Of a stretch of 64,000 nt of DNA, positions 16,367 to 25,273 are shown piece after piece; position 1 is the first letter of the stretch, and every line of letters starts with the position of its first letter. A program made the translations under genes and the position numbers. The stretch is from Flammeovirga sp. SJP92 (GTDB lineage Bacteria; Bacteroidota; Bacteroidia; Cytophagales; Flammeovirgaceae): NCBI RefSeq assembly GCF_001583495.1, contig NZ_LQAQ01000078.1, positions 1-64,000 of the forward strand. The letters are read 5' to 3'. Under the pieces are notes generated by a model, which had not been told where the DNA came from, searched no databases, and saw nothing but the letters and a program-made list of their open reading frames with translations.

Positions 16367-18871
16367 ATGAGAATTAATAATTATTTGTGGCTATTATTCT
16401 TAATGGCATTGCCGGCGTCAGTTTGGGCACAGTCCCAAGGACAAGTTGACTTTAATAAAGACTGGAAGTTTTATAAAGGAGCAGTAGAAAACGGAGAAAA
16501 AAGTTCGATTAATGATGACAAGTGGGAATCGGTACGCATTCCTCATGACTGGGCTATTGAAGGACCATTTTCTAGAGAGTATAATGCAAGGAGCGGAGGA
16601 CTTCCGTTTCATGGTGAAGGATGGTATAGAAAACATTTTACTTTGGCCAACACTCAAAAAAATAAACAAGTGGCCATTGAATTTGAAGGGGTGATGAACA
16701 ACTCTGAAGTTTGGATCAATGAACATTATTTAGGGAAAAGACCTTTCGGTTATATAGGTTTTGAATATGACCTAACACCTTATCTAAACAAAGACGGTGA
16801 AAATGTGATTGCCGTAAAAGTAGCTCCAGAAGATCTTTCTTCAAGATGGTATCCTGGTGCAGGTATGTATAGAAAAGTATGGTTGAATGTCAATAATCCT
16901 ATTCATATTGCTCATTGGGGAACTTTCGTAAAAGCAACGAACGTCACTTCAAGAGTAGCGACAGTAGAAATTGAAGTTGAGGTTGAAAACCACCAGAAAA
17001 ATGATGAGGTGATCTCTATTATTCAAAAAGTAATTTCTCCTGCTGGAAAAGTGGTGGAAATGCTAGAAACAAAAACAGTGGCGGAAGCTGGAAAAACGAT
17101 TCATGCCTTCAAGTCATTCAATATGTTGAAGCCTGAATTATGGTCGCAGGAAAACCCAAATCTGTATCATTTAAAAACAGAAATTAAAAACCAAAAAGGG
17201 GAAGTAACAGATACTTATGTCTCTCGTTTTGGTATTAGAGATATTAAATTCACAGCAAAAGAAGGCTTTTTCTTAAATGGCAAATTGACAAAGTTCAAAG
17301 GTGTTTGTTTGCATCATGACTTAGGACCTATTGGTGCGGCCGTGAACCGTAGAGCAACTGAACGTCAATTGCAAATCATGATGTCTATGGGTGTGAATGC
17401 TATTCGTACTTCTCATAATCCTCCAAGTAGAGAGCTGTTGGAGCTATGTGATGAAATGGGATTGGTAGTATTAGATGAAGCGTTTGATGAGTGGGGCATT
17501 GCAAAAATTGAGAATGGTTACCATAAGTATTTTGATGAGTGGCATGAGCGTGATCTTAGAGATATGATCCGTAGAGATAGAAACCACCCGTCGATCATTA
17601 TGTGGAGTATTGGTAATGAAATTTTAGAACAAGGTCAGAAAGACGGTTGGAAAGTAGCACAACGTTTGGCAGAAATCTGTCATGAGGAAGACCCTTCAAG
17701 ACCAAGCACTGCAGGATTCAATAATTATTATGGTTCAATTAAAAATAAATTAGCTGATCAAATTGATATTGTTGGTTTTAACTATAAACCAGCAAAATAT
17801 AAGGAAGTGGTAGCGGAGCATCCAGATTGGATCATCTACGGTTCAGAAACAGAGTCAGTAACAAGTTCAAGAGGTGTTTATCATGATACATTCTTAAAGA
17901 AATACGATAAGTTTGCGGATCACCAAGTAACAAGTTATGATATTGTGGGGCCAGTATGGGCATATCCTCCTGACATGGAATTCAAATTCCAAGAAGAAAA
18001 TCCTTCAATTATGGGTGAGTTTATGTGGACAGGTTTTGATTACTATGGTGAGCCAACACCTTATGGCGGTAGAGACAATTCAACAAATGGTTATTGGAAC
18101 GATGACTGGCCTTCAAAATCTTCTTACTTTGGAGCTGTAGATTTATGTGGTTTTCCTAAAGACCGTTATTTCTTATATCAAAGTCAGTGGACGGATGCTC
18201 CAATGGTACATGTACTGCCACACTGGAATTGGAAAGGTTTTGAAGGAAAAGAAATTCCAGTTTTTGCTTACACTAACGCTGAAGAAGTGGAGTTATTCTT
18301 AAACGGTAAGTCTTTAGGTAAAAAAGTGAAGGGAGTGGATAAAGGAATTATTCCAGTGAAATTCAGATTCTATGAAGGACCAAACGAATTTGCCTCTCCT
18401 TATAGGCTGCGTTGGGATGTTCCTTACACTGAAGGAGAATTGAAAGCAGTAGCTTATACGGATGGAAAAGTAGTGAGTGAGGAAATCATCAAAACAGCTG
18501 GAAAAGCAAAAAATATTGAACTTTCAGCGGATCGTAAGGTGATTTCATGTAATAATGGAGAAGACTTAGTATACGTGACTGCGAAAGCTGTAGATCAAAA
18601 TGGTAATTTCTGTGCAACATTCAATGGTGAATTACAATTGGATGTGAAAGGGACAGGTACTTTTGAAGCTTCAGGAAATGGAGACGCCGCTACATTAATC
18701 ACTCCGAACAGTAAGAAATTGAAATTCTTCAATGGTTTGGCTTTAATTATTGCAAGAGCCAATGAAGGTCAGGAAGGTATGATCACAATTTCTGCTAAAG
18801 GAAAAGGATTAAAGTCGACTTCTATTCAAGTGGAAACGAAAAAGACAAAAGAGCCAGCAGGCTTATTATAG
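16367..18871 (+). CDS. GH2 family beta-galactosidase-like enzyme
   Basis: This 834-residue protein has a signal peptide ending SVWAQ (residue 22). The sugar-binding domain includes RIPHDWAIEGPF and the GGLPFHGEGWYRK segment. An Ig-like domain is followed by the TIM barrel with GVCLHHD, IRTSHNP and WSIGNE (acid/base Glu418). The nucleophile is most likely Glu494 in YGSETES, the pattern of Bacteroidota GH2 beta-galactosidases. C-terminal Ig-like domains follow. GH2 enzymes of this group remove terminal beta-D-galactose, which fits neoagaro- or porphyran oligosaccharides. The gene is 114 bases upstream of GH86, with a hairpin between them, so they may be one unit with partial read-through. Beta-glucuronidase activity is the main alternative. 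Confidence 0.88.
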   Translation: MRINNYLWLLFLMALPASVWAQSQGQVDFNKDWKFYKGAVENGEKSSINDDKWESVRIPHDWAIEGPFSREYNARSGGLPFHGEGWYRKHFTLANTQKNKQVAIEFEGVMNNSEVWINEHYLGKRPFGYIGFEYDLTPYLNKDGENVIAVKVAPEDLSSRWYPGAGMYRKVWLNVNNPIHIAHWGTFVKATNVTSRVATVEIEVEVENHQKNDEVISIIQKVISPAGKVVEMLETKTVAEAGKTIHAFKSFNMLKPELWSQENPNLYHLKTEIKNQKGEVTDTYVSRFGIRDIKFTAKEGFFLNGKLTKFKGVCLHHDLGPIGAAVNRRATERQLQIMMSMGVNAIRTSHNPPSRELLELCDEMGLVVLDEAFDEWGIAKIENGYHKYFDEWHERDLRDMIRRDRNHPSIIMWSIGNEILEQGQKDGWKVAQRLAEICHEEDPSRPSTAGFNNYYGSIKNKLADQIDIVGFNYKPAKYKEVVAEHPDWIIYGSETESVTSSRGVYHDTFLKKYDKFADHQVTSYDIVGPVWAYPPDMEFKFQEENPSIMGEFMWTGFDYYGEPTPYGGRDNSTNGYWNDDWPSKSSYFGAVDLCGFPKDRYFLYQSQWTDAPMVHVLPHWNWKGFEGKEIPVFAYTNAEEVELFLNGKSLGKKVKGVDKGIIPVKFRFYEGPNEFASPYRLRWDVPYTEGELKAVAYTDGKVVSEEIIKTAGKAKNIELSADRKVISCNNGEDLVYVTAKAVDQNGNFCATFNGELQLDVKGTGTFEASGNGDAATLITPNSKKLKFFNGLALIIARANEGQEGMITISAKGKGLKSTSIQVETKKTKEPAGLL

Positions 18872-18875
18872 CAAA

Positions 18876-18957
18876 TGAGAAGGTAGTGTTTTGTGGATCA
18901 TTCAATGGATTTGTGACTATTTGTACACAGAACATTACCTTCTCCCATTAAAATATT
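18876..18957 (+). terminator. Long hairpin between GH2 and GH86
   Basis: TGAGAAGGTAGTGTTTTGTG (18876-18895) pairs imperfectly over about 20 positions with the sequence at 18926-18947, followed by an A/T-rich run with seven or more T. It looks like an attenuating or full terminator after the GH2 gene. Confidence 0.6.
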
Positions 18958-18985
18958 TTTTTAACTGTTACTTTTTTACAAAGGA

Positions 18986-20836
18986 ATGAATACAAAATTA
19001 TCGAAGTGGATCAGTACTACAATAGTAGGAATGAGTCTACTTTCTACAGCAAGCTATGCACAAAATACAATCACGGTAAAACCAACAATCCAACGCTATT
19101 TAGGAGAAAGCACTTCTAAACTAGACCGTGACAAATACATGCAGGCACATATTTGGTTTGGAGATAAAGAAGATAAGGAGTTTGAAGCTTTTAAAAGAGC
19201 TTATAATATCAACCCTGAATACAAAGGTTCAAGAAGATTTTGGAGCCCTTTGAGTACGGTGAAAGCAGGGAAAAGGCCAAAGGTAAAAAATAGATATAAA
19301 GGAGTAAGAGAGGTGACGCCTTTTTCTGTTAGTACAGGCAGGGCTACAACTTTTTTCTATGATAGAAGTGTGGACTACTCAGAAATGGATGTTACGGAAT
19401 ATTCTAAAGATTTAGCGGCATACTTGGCGGAGCGTTTTAAAAAAGACTGGCAAGAAATGCCGGCTATTTATGAACCTTATAACGAACCGATGGTACATGC
19501 TAAAGATTTGTATCCGGGTAAAGGCCAAAAAGACAAATCTAATAAAGCAATTATCAAAGTTTCTGAATCATTGAGAGAAATTGGAAGAGCGATCCATGCC
19601 GTTCCAGAATTACAAAATATGAAAGTAGCAGGCTACGCTTCAGCTTGGCCAGCTTTTGAGGTGAATGACTTTGATGTTTGGGATACAAGATACCGTTCGT
19701 TTATTGACATTGCAGGCAAAGATATGGACATCTTATCGGTGCATCTTTATGACGGTAAAGGTTTGAACAACTCAGGTGGGCGTAGATCAGGTTCTAATGC
19801 AGAAGCGATTTTGGATTTGATTGAGGCTTACAGTTATATCAGTATAGGTGAGGTAAAACCGATTGCCATCACAGAATATGGACGTCTGGTAGATGATCAA
19901 CCGGGTTGGACTGCAAAGAATGGAAAATCAAATTACCATCCAATTGAAAACTCACAGGCAGTAAGATCTCAAATGCATATGGCAATGGCATTTATGGAAA
20001 GAGGAGATAATTTGGTGTGTGCAATTCCTTTTTCTACCAGTAAGCAATCGCCTACAAAGAAGTTTGCAAAAGCGGGTCTGTGGACAAAAGGAGAGAGTGG
20101 AGAATGGGAATTGACTTCTAGAAAATATTTCTTTGAAGTACTGAAAGATGTGAAAGGAAACCGTGTTCATATTGGTTCTGATAATGTCGATATCCAAACA
20201 CAAGCTTTTGTAGATGGAAAGCAACTGTATGTGATCCTTAATAATTTGAATGAGGAAACGGAGACATTGAACTTAGCCATTGATGAGACAAAAGGTTTGA
20301 AAAATGTGAAGATCAAAAGAATCAAGACCTATGTAAATCAGTTGCCTGAGTTGGTAAATGAATCTTCTAAAAAGGCTCCTTCTACAATTGATATCGCATA
20401 CGGTGAAACCATCGTTTTAACTTACAATTTCTCAAAACCTCTTGCAACGAAAAAGATAGAATATAGCACAAAATATTACGCTAGTGAATACCTAAAGCCT
20501 ATCAAAGCCAATCAGGCCAACACTTTTGCATTCCAAGATGTAGTGGCAGATGGAAAAGGAAGTGCGGTTTTACGTTTGGGGGTAGGAAGAGCACATGGCA
20601 AAAGCCTTCAGCCCAAAGTGGTAGTCAATGGCAAAGAAGTGACGCTTCCTGAAGACGTAATCAGAGGTTACGATCAGCACAATAGAAAGCAGTTTTTTGG
20701 TCTTTTGGAAATTCCTGTACCTGCTGAATTTCTAAAATCAGGTGATAATATAGTAAGTATCACTTTCCCTGATACTAATGGTAGAATCAGTTCAGCAGTA
20801 TTGAAAGTAATTGGTTTTTCAAAGAAGAGCAGTTAA
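18986..20836 (+). CDS. GH86 family beta-agarase/beta-porphyranase
   Basis: The 616-residue protein has a signal peptide ending ASYAQ (26). The TIM-barrel catalytic domain has YEPYNEPMVHA with acid/base Glu167 and AITEYGRL with nucleophile Glu297. SVHLYDG at 251-257 is also typical of GH86. Two beta-sandwich domains follow (about 400-610). Characterised GH86 enzymes are endo-acting on agarose or porphyran, releasing neoagaro-oligosaccharides or L-galactose-6-sulfate-containing oligosaccharides. With GH117 and GH2 in the same window it supports a red-algal galactan pathway. Porphyran rather than agarose would be favoured by the many sulfatases, but specificity cannot be read directly. There is no lipobox or T9SS tail, so its final location is uncertain. 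Confidence 0.88.
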   Translation: MNTKLSKWISTTIVGMSLLSTASYAQNTITVKPTIQRYLGESTSKLDRDKYMQAHIWFGDKEDKEFEAFKRAYNINPEYKGSRRFWSPLSTVKAGKRPKVKNRYKGVREVTPFSVSTGRATTFFYDRSVDYSEMDVTEYSKDLAAYLAERFKKDWQEMPAIYEPYNEPMVHAKDLYPGKGQKDKSNKAIIKVSESLREIGRAIHAVPELQNMKVAGYASAWPAFEVNDFDVWDTRYRSFIDIAGKDMDILSVHLYDGKGLNNSGGRRSGSNAEAILDLIEAYSYISIGEVKPIAITEYGRLVDDQPGWTAKNGKSNYHPIENSQAVRSQMHMAMAFMERGDNLVCAIPFSTSKQSPTKKFAKAGLWTKGESGEWELTSRKYFFEVLKDVKGNRVHIGSDNVDIQTQAFVDGKQLYVILNNLNEETETLNLAIDETKGLKNVKIKRIKTYVNQLPELVNESSKKAPSTIDIAYGETIVLTYNFSKPLATKKIEYSTKYYASEYLKPIKANQANTFAFQDVVADGKGSAVLRLGVGRAHGKSLQPKVVVNGKEVTLPEDVIRGYDQHNRKQFFGLLEIPVPAEFLKSGDNIVSITFPDTNGRISSAVLKVIGFSKKSS

Positions 20837-20915
20837 TAGATTAATGTTTCTGCTATTGTAATAATTTCATCTAATATTTTTTCAATATACTTAGCTTAGG
20901 TTTATTTTTTATTCG

Positions 20916-20945
20916 AAAGGCAGGATTCATTTCCTGTCTTTTTTC
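20916..20945 (+). terminator. Rho-independent terminator of GH86
   Basis: AAAGGCAGGA (20916-20925) pairs with TCCTGTCTTT (20932-20941) with one G-U pair and a 6-nt loop, followed by a T-run. It lies about 80 bases after the GH86 stop. Confidence 0.78.
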
Positions 20946-21090
20946 GTCTAAAAATAAATTTTGTAGCCAGATATTTGAAAATAATAAACAGTGTAAAATA
21001 TTATTTACTTTGTTGTTTTAATTTATTTACAATAATATGCCGTAAGTCATGATTTTTGTGTAAGTTGTGGAAACAACATTTAATAAACAG

Positions 21091-21879
21091 ATGAACAGAT
21101 TACTTTACTTCTTTATATTCATTTTTTCGTTGCCTTTGTATGCCAGTGAACCTGGAAAATGGTGCATCATTTCCTATGACAGCCGTACTACAGAAGAGGA
21201 CAGACATGAACGAACCAATTACCTAGGTTTAAACCAAATCGTTATGACCAATACACTGGACCAAAACGAATTAAAGCATTATTTCTTTTCTGCATTCCAT
21301 TCCATTGGTGACTCAAAAATAAGCCAACATTTAAAACTAGAAGATATAGAAATAGAATTCTTCAACTCGAAAAAAGAAGCTAAAAAACGATATCAAGAAA
21401 AATGGAATAATATTGAAAAAATGGCAACCAATCCGTATCCGTTTAAGGCAGTAGAAACTCATCATACTGCATTTGAGTTACAAAAAAATGAAGAAGCATT
21501 GCCAGAGATATTCTATACAGTTTATACCATCACCCTAATGTCATCACCTTCTTATCTTTTATATGACCATGATAAGGGGCAATTTATTACTTGGTTAGAT
21601 ACTCCTTTTGGTCAAACCACTGTAGTAGCAAAAAACGTCCAATGGTCTGATGACTTCAATTTAATTCAAGGTAAAAAATCAGAAAGCTATTTTAATTGTG
21701 AAATAAAAGAGCACACAAAAAACAATCAAGTAAAAATGCTTATTGCTGATGGAGAGCTAACACCAATGACAAAAGAAGTGTTGCACCAAAAAGGTTTATG
21801 TCAAACTATTTTGGAGAAATATGCTTTTAAACCAACTTCCATTGATAAAGTAAGGAGACAGAAAGCAGTGGCGAATTGA
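21091..21879 (+). CDS. Secreted protein of unknown function
   Basis: I start at ATG 21091 (262 residues), since it opens directly on the signal peptide MNRLLYFFIFIFSLPLYAS. An in-frame GTG 24 bases upstream is less likely. The mature protein is charged and mixed alpha/beta, with no lipobox, no membrane segment and no motif I recognise. It is the first gene of the accessory island after the GH86 terminator and is followed by a promoter for the next gene. Confidence 0.65.
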   Translation: MNRLLYFFIFIFSLPLYASEPGKWCIISYDSRTTEEDRHERTNYLGLNQIVMTNTLDQNELKHYFFSAFHSIGDSKISQHLKLEDIEIEFFNSKKEAKKRYQEKWNNIEKMATNPYPFKAVETHHTAFELQKNEEALPEIFYTVYTITLMSSPSYLLYDHDKGQFITWLDTPFGQTTVVAKNVQWSDDFNLIQGKKSESYFNCEIKEHTKNNQVKMLIADGELTPMTKEVLHQKGLCQTILEKYAFKPTSIDKVRRQKAVAN

Positions 21880-21907
21880 TAGAAAAAATGAAAGAGAATC
21901 GGAAAGT

Positions 21908-21937
21908 TTGTAATGTCTTTTTTATATAGTAGATTTG
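21908..21937 (+). promoter_or_regulatory. Bacteroidota-type promoter for the F-repeat membrane protein
   Basis: TTG (21908-21910), a 19-base spacer and TAGATTTG (21930-21937) match the Bacteroidota TTG/TAnnTTTG promoter with its usual 17-23 spacing. It is 35 bases upstream of the ATG at 21972. Confidence 0.6.
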
Positions 21938-21971
21938 TAATCAACTGTAAATCAGCTAAAATTAACTAAAG

Positions 21972-23468
21972 ATGAAGCAACTTCTACTTTCTATTACCCT
22001 TTTCTTGTCTGTCTTAAATCTTTATGGTCAGGAATGCAAATATCCCTCTAGTAATTATTACTTAGATAAAAATGATCTAAAAAAGCAAGTTTGCTATGAT
22101 TCTATCATAAAAATACCATTCGATAAAGATAAAAAACTATTAATGAAGACATACTTTATTAAATCAAGTTTCACTTCGGGGGCAAATTTTTCTAGAATAA
22201 TATTTGAAACAAGAGCAAACTTTACAGAAGCAAAATTTAATTTTGAAACAAATTTTTCAGATTCAGAATTTAATTCTCTTGCAATATTTTTTAATAGTAA
22301 ATTCTGTTCAACTTCAACTTTTTCAGATTGTAAATTTCATTCAGAGACAAATTTTTTTAATGTCGGATTTGATTCATTAATTGATTTTACTAATGTTGAA
22401 TTTGATTCATCAATAACATTTTTTGGAGGTAATTTTAATTCAATAGCTATTTTTAAAAAATCAATATTTAAAAGTAATGCTAAGTTTTCAGAAGCTAGGT
22501 TTAAATCATCTTTGGATTTTTCTGAAGCTGATTTTAGAAGTGAAGTAGTATTTACAGGAACTAAGTTTAATTCAACTGTGAATTTTTCAAAAACCAAGTT
22601 TAAGTCAAAGTTAAATTTTTTTGAAGCAAAGTTTGATTCTAGTGTTAATTTTTGTAATTCAGAATTTGATTCGACTGTTGATTTCTCTGAAGTTTCAGTT
22701 AATGGTAAAATTATTTTCGATTATATTATTTTACCCGACTCCTTAATTTTTGATCACTTTTATTCAAATGATATTATAGATTTGAGTTTAGCTAGACTGC
22801 AAACAGATACAAGTAGATGTGTTATTAACCTTTCTGCTACAAATATTGAAAAGTTTAAATTTGATTATAGTCAAGGCTTTGTATTAGATAAAGATTCTTT
22901 AAAAAATTATACCGTAACAGTTTCAGTCTATGAACAATTAATGAAAATGCAAAAGAGGTACGGTTATACAAGCGGATATGAAAAAGCTGATAAAGAAAAG
23001 AAGAAGTATATCTATTTTGAAAAGGCTAAACATGGTCCTTGGAAATTTGTTAAGAATATGATGTTAAATTTTTTGGATAGATATTGGTGGGATTACGGGT
23101 ATAATAAAACATTGGTTTTCAAAAATGTAATTTTAATATTTTTCTTTTTCTATTTCATCAATATCATTTATTCCATTCCATATTCTTATAGTTTTAAAAA
23201 TAGAGTATTAAGAAAAAGAAATGTGCAAAATAAATTAGTATTGACTTATGATATGAAACCTATTGATTTTCTTTTGAAGAGTAAAAAAAGATGGGTTAGA
23301 TATGGATACTATACTCTTTTGTATACTGCATTTATATTTTTTGGTTTGAAAATGGATTTTAAAGAAATAAAGTATCATAAGATTGGAAACGCGTTCTTGA
23401 TCTATTTCCAATATGCAGTAGGTTTAATTTGTTTGGCCTATTTAGCAAATACTATAATTATTGGGTAA
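21972..23468 (+). CDS. Phenylalanine-rich pentapeptide-type repeat protein with C-terminal membrane segments
   Basis: The 498-residue protein opens with a signal peptide (ending NLYGQ, 20). From about residue 60 to 235 it has near-perfect repeats with Phe every five residues (patterns such as KFNSTVNFSKTKFKSKLNFF), which fits the Pentapeptide_3 type of right-handed quadrilateral beta-helix. A linker with YEQLMKMQKRYGYTSGYEKADKEKKK follows, then three hydrophobic segments (about 377-400, 440-458, 473-497). A periplasmic beta-helix joined to a membrane domain is the likely topology. The gene is markedly more AT-rich than the polysaccharide genes. Function is unknown; I found no ion-channel or enzyme signature. 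Confidence 0.75.
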   Translation: MKQLLLSITLFLSVLNLYGQECKYPSSNYYLDKNDLKKQVCYDSIIKIPFDKDKKLLMKTYFIKSSFTSGANFSRIIFETRANFTEAKFNFETNFSDSEFNSLAIFFNSKFCSTSTFSDCKFHSETNFFNVGFDSLIDFTNVEFDSSITFFGGNFNSIAIFKKSIFKSNAKFSEARFKSSLDFSEADFRSEVVFTGTKFNSTVNFSKTKFKSKLNFFEAKFDSSVNFCNSEFDSTVDFSEVSVNGKIIFDYIILPDSLIFDHFYSNDIIDLSLARLQTDTSRCVINLSATNIEKFKFDYSQGFVLDKDSLKNYTVTVSVYEQLMKMQKRYGYTSGYEKADKEKKKYIYFEKAKHGPWKFVKNMMLNFLDRYWWDYGYNKTLVFKNVILIFFFFYFINIIYSIPYSYSFKNRVLRKRNVQNKLVLTYDMKPIDFLLKSKKRWVRYGYYTLLYTAFIFFGLKMDFKEIKYHKIGNAFLIYFQYAVGLICLAYLANTIIIG

Positions 23469-23541
23469 GCTTATTTATAAAACTTTGTCATTGACAAAAT
23501 GTATAGGAGTGTCGACCTTTTGAATTACAGGAAGTTTAATG

Positions 23542-23818
23542 ATTGAAAGTAATTTTGGAAACTTTTTAGGACTGTTTTACCAGTCACTCTTTCTAATTTG
23601 TGGGGAAGAAAACAGCACAGCCAAGTACCATTCCGCTTTTACCTTCAATGATGCTTGTGGTAAGCGGTAGCATTGGTTTTAGAGGATTAGTGTATTTGTC
23701 AGCAGGTCAAATCGCTATAGGTCAGCATGATTTTATTCAAATGTTTATAGTAGCGTTGACCATGGGAGCTGGTTTTTTTGTAGGCAATATGATTACTAAA
23801 GCAGTCCCTAGTATGTAG
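23542..23818 (+). pseudogene. Degraded C-terminal remnant of a ThrE-type threonine/serine exporter
   Basis: From 23600 a 72-codon frame encodes PSTIPLLPSMMLVVSGSIGF, then GLVYLSAGQ and the hydrophobic FIVALTMGAGFFVGN. This closely follows the end of the ThrE (DUF3815-type) exporter family. The matching upstream part (GNFLGLFYQSLF) sits in a different frame with a stop between them, around 23590-23610, so a frameshift has broken the gene. The N-terminal three-quarters of a normal exporter is missing. It is read here as a relic; expression of the short frame from GTG 23600 is unlikely but not excluded. Confidence 0.6.
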
Positions 23819-23926
23819 TTGAATTTCGAAATTACGCTAATGTTGCACTATGTTATTCAGAATATTCTTTCGAATATCAAATAATAAGTATTAATATTGT
23901 GCATCACAAAATTTAAAAACTATACT

Positions 23927-24121
23927 ATGTCTTTTCAGGAGCAAACTAACATTGGTATCATTGAACAGTTCAAGACTCTTCAAAAAAAGAAAGAGGATAT
24001 CTATGAGGATAATGAAGTAGAGGATGAATACTTAAAGGAGATATTGCAATTTGTAAGTGAAAACTCAGAAGTTATCAAAAATATCTTGGTACCAATAGAA
24101 AAATGGGTTGCGAATTTTTAA
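23927..24121 (+). CDS. Short paralogue of the two following genes, unknown function
   Basis: ATG 23927 gives 64 residues; a TTG 30 bases earlier is rejected because homology begins at MSFQEQTN. Residues 6-53 (QTNIGIIEQFK to SENSEVIKN) align with the N-terminus of the proteins at 24262 and 25274 (QTNFDIIKQLN to NQNPEVIKD). The remaining 160 residues of those proteins are absent. It is either a truncated copy or a short family member that may pair with the longer ones. There is no signal peptide, so it is probably cytoplasmic. Confidence 0.6.
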   Translation: MSFQEQTNIGIIEQFKTLQKKKEDIYEDNEVEDEYLKEILQFVSENSEVIKNILVPIEKWVANF

Positions 24122-24261
24122 ATCATAGAAGTACCCGTGAAAAAGAAATAGAAGAAATGGTTTTTCTTCTAAAATAGAGTGTAAATTATAAGTGCTAACC
24201 AAAAATTTTTGATAACAGAGAATTTTGTTTGTCTTGGTACTTAGTATTATGAAACAATAGA

Positions 24262-24945
24262 ATGTCAACAAAAACGCAGACTGGTTTGGATTTAATAGCC
24301 CAATTGAAAGCATATGAAAACGTGGATAGAGAGGTGTCAGGTTTTGATTATGACTTAGATGATAGGTTAGAAGATGAGCTTACTAACAAGGTATACGAAT
24401 ATGCTAATCAATATCCCGATCAAATCAAGAAGTTTTGTAGAACCAATAAATTAAAAGGATATGATTCTGCAAACTACCTGGTTTACATAGGATTGACTTC
24501 CGAGGAAGGTTCTACATGGTACCCTTTTCTTTTTGAGGAATTAAAAAGAATTGTGAAGTTGGTCAATAATCATGATGTTGATTTAGATGGCTTAGTAGCA
24601 TTGAATGGTATTTTCACTTTTGATATTTACTACGATGATCATGATTTATATAATGAAATGATGTCATTTGCCATTTCTAACTTGGACCTTAAGAAGGGAG
24701 AAGAATATAATCTAGCATTTATTAAACTAGTAGATTCTCTTGCCTCACCACATGATGAAACAGAATTTAAAGACTTTTCAAGATCACAAAAATGGATAGA
24801 TCAATTGGTGTTTTTTGCCAATAACGGTCCGCTAAAGGTAAAACTTTATGCACGGAAAATTATCGAAAAAAATGGTTATAAAATTGAATTCAAGCCATTT
24901 TCATTGATGGAGAAAATCAAAAAGAAATTTATAAAAATTTATTAG
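24262..24945 (+). CDS. Unknown cytoplasmic protein, paralogue of the gene at 25274
   Basis: The protein has 227 residues, is acidic to neutral and has no signal peptide or membrane segment. It is about half identical to the neighbour at 25274. Shared motifs are FCRTN/YCRTN, TSEEGSTW/TSKEGSQW, LVNNHDVDLD/LVNNQDVELD, IYYDDHDLYNE, HDETEFKDFSRS and the Lys-rich end. Predicted mostly helical. I do not recognise the family. Immunity-type or repeat-scaffold proteins are possible, given tandem duplication in an accessory island, but nothing in the sequence shows it. Confidence 0.7.
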   Translation: MSTKTQTGLDLIAQLKAYENVDREVSGFDYDLDDRLEDELTNKVYEYANQYPDQIKKFCRTNKLKGYDSANYLVYIGLTSEEGSTWYPFLFEELKRIVKLVNNHDVDLDGLVALNGIFTFDIYYDDHDLYNEMMSFAISNLDLKKGEEYNLAFIKLVDSLASPHDETEFKDFSRSQKWIDQLVFFANNGPLKVKLYARKIIEKNGYKIEFKPFSLMEKIKKKFIKIY

Positions 24946-25273
24946 AAATGGAAGCCAAAAAGCATGTTTGAAACATTTCATTTAGTAAAAATCTACTCTT
25001 TCAGAACGTGAGTTTGTTAACTCCCTCACAACCTAAAATGGAAAATTTTTATTTCTAAAGTATATATCAAATATGTTCTAAGAAAAGAACAGGATATTTC
25101 TACATTGAAGTTACTAATTTGTATCAATCTATCTCAAAAACATGACTTAAACCCAAGTAAGTCTGACTATAATATCCTGTTGAATAAGTTCTCTCGAAAA
25201 CCATTTTTAAGATTAATATCATAAAGAAAAAACAATATTAATTGATGAATTACAATCTATAAATAAGTATAAA
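24946..25273. other. Intergenic region with nested inverted repeats
   Basis: There is no coding sequence or third paralogue remnant. AACAGGATATT (25088-25098) and AATATCCTGTT (25171-25181) form an exact 11-bp inverted repeat around 72 bases. Inside it GACTTA (25144-25149) pairs with TAAGTC (25158-25163). This could be an untranslated structured leader or a decayed small element. Confidence 0.35.
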
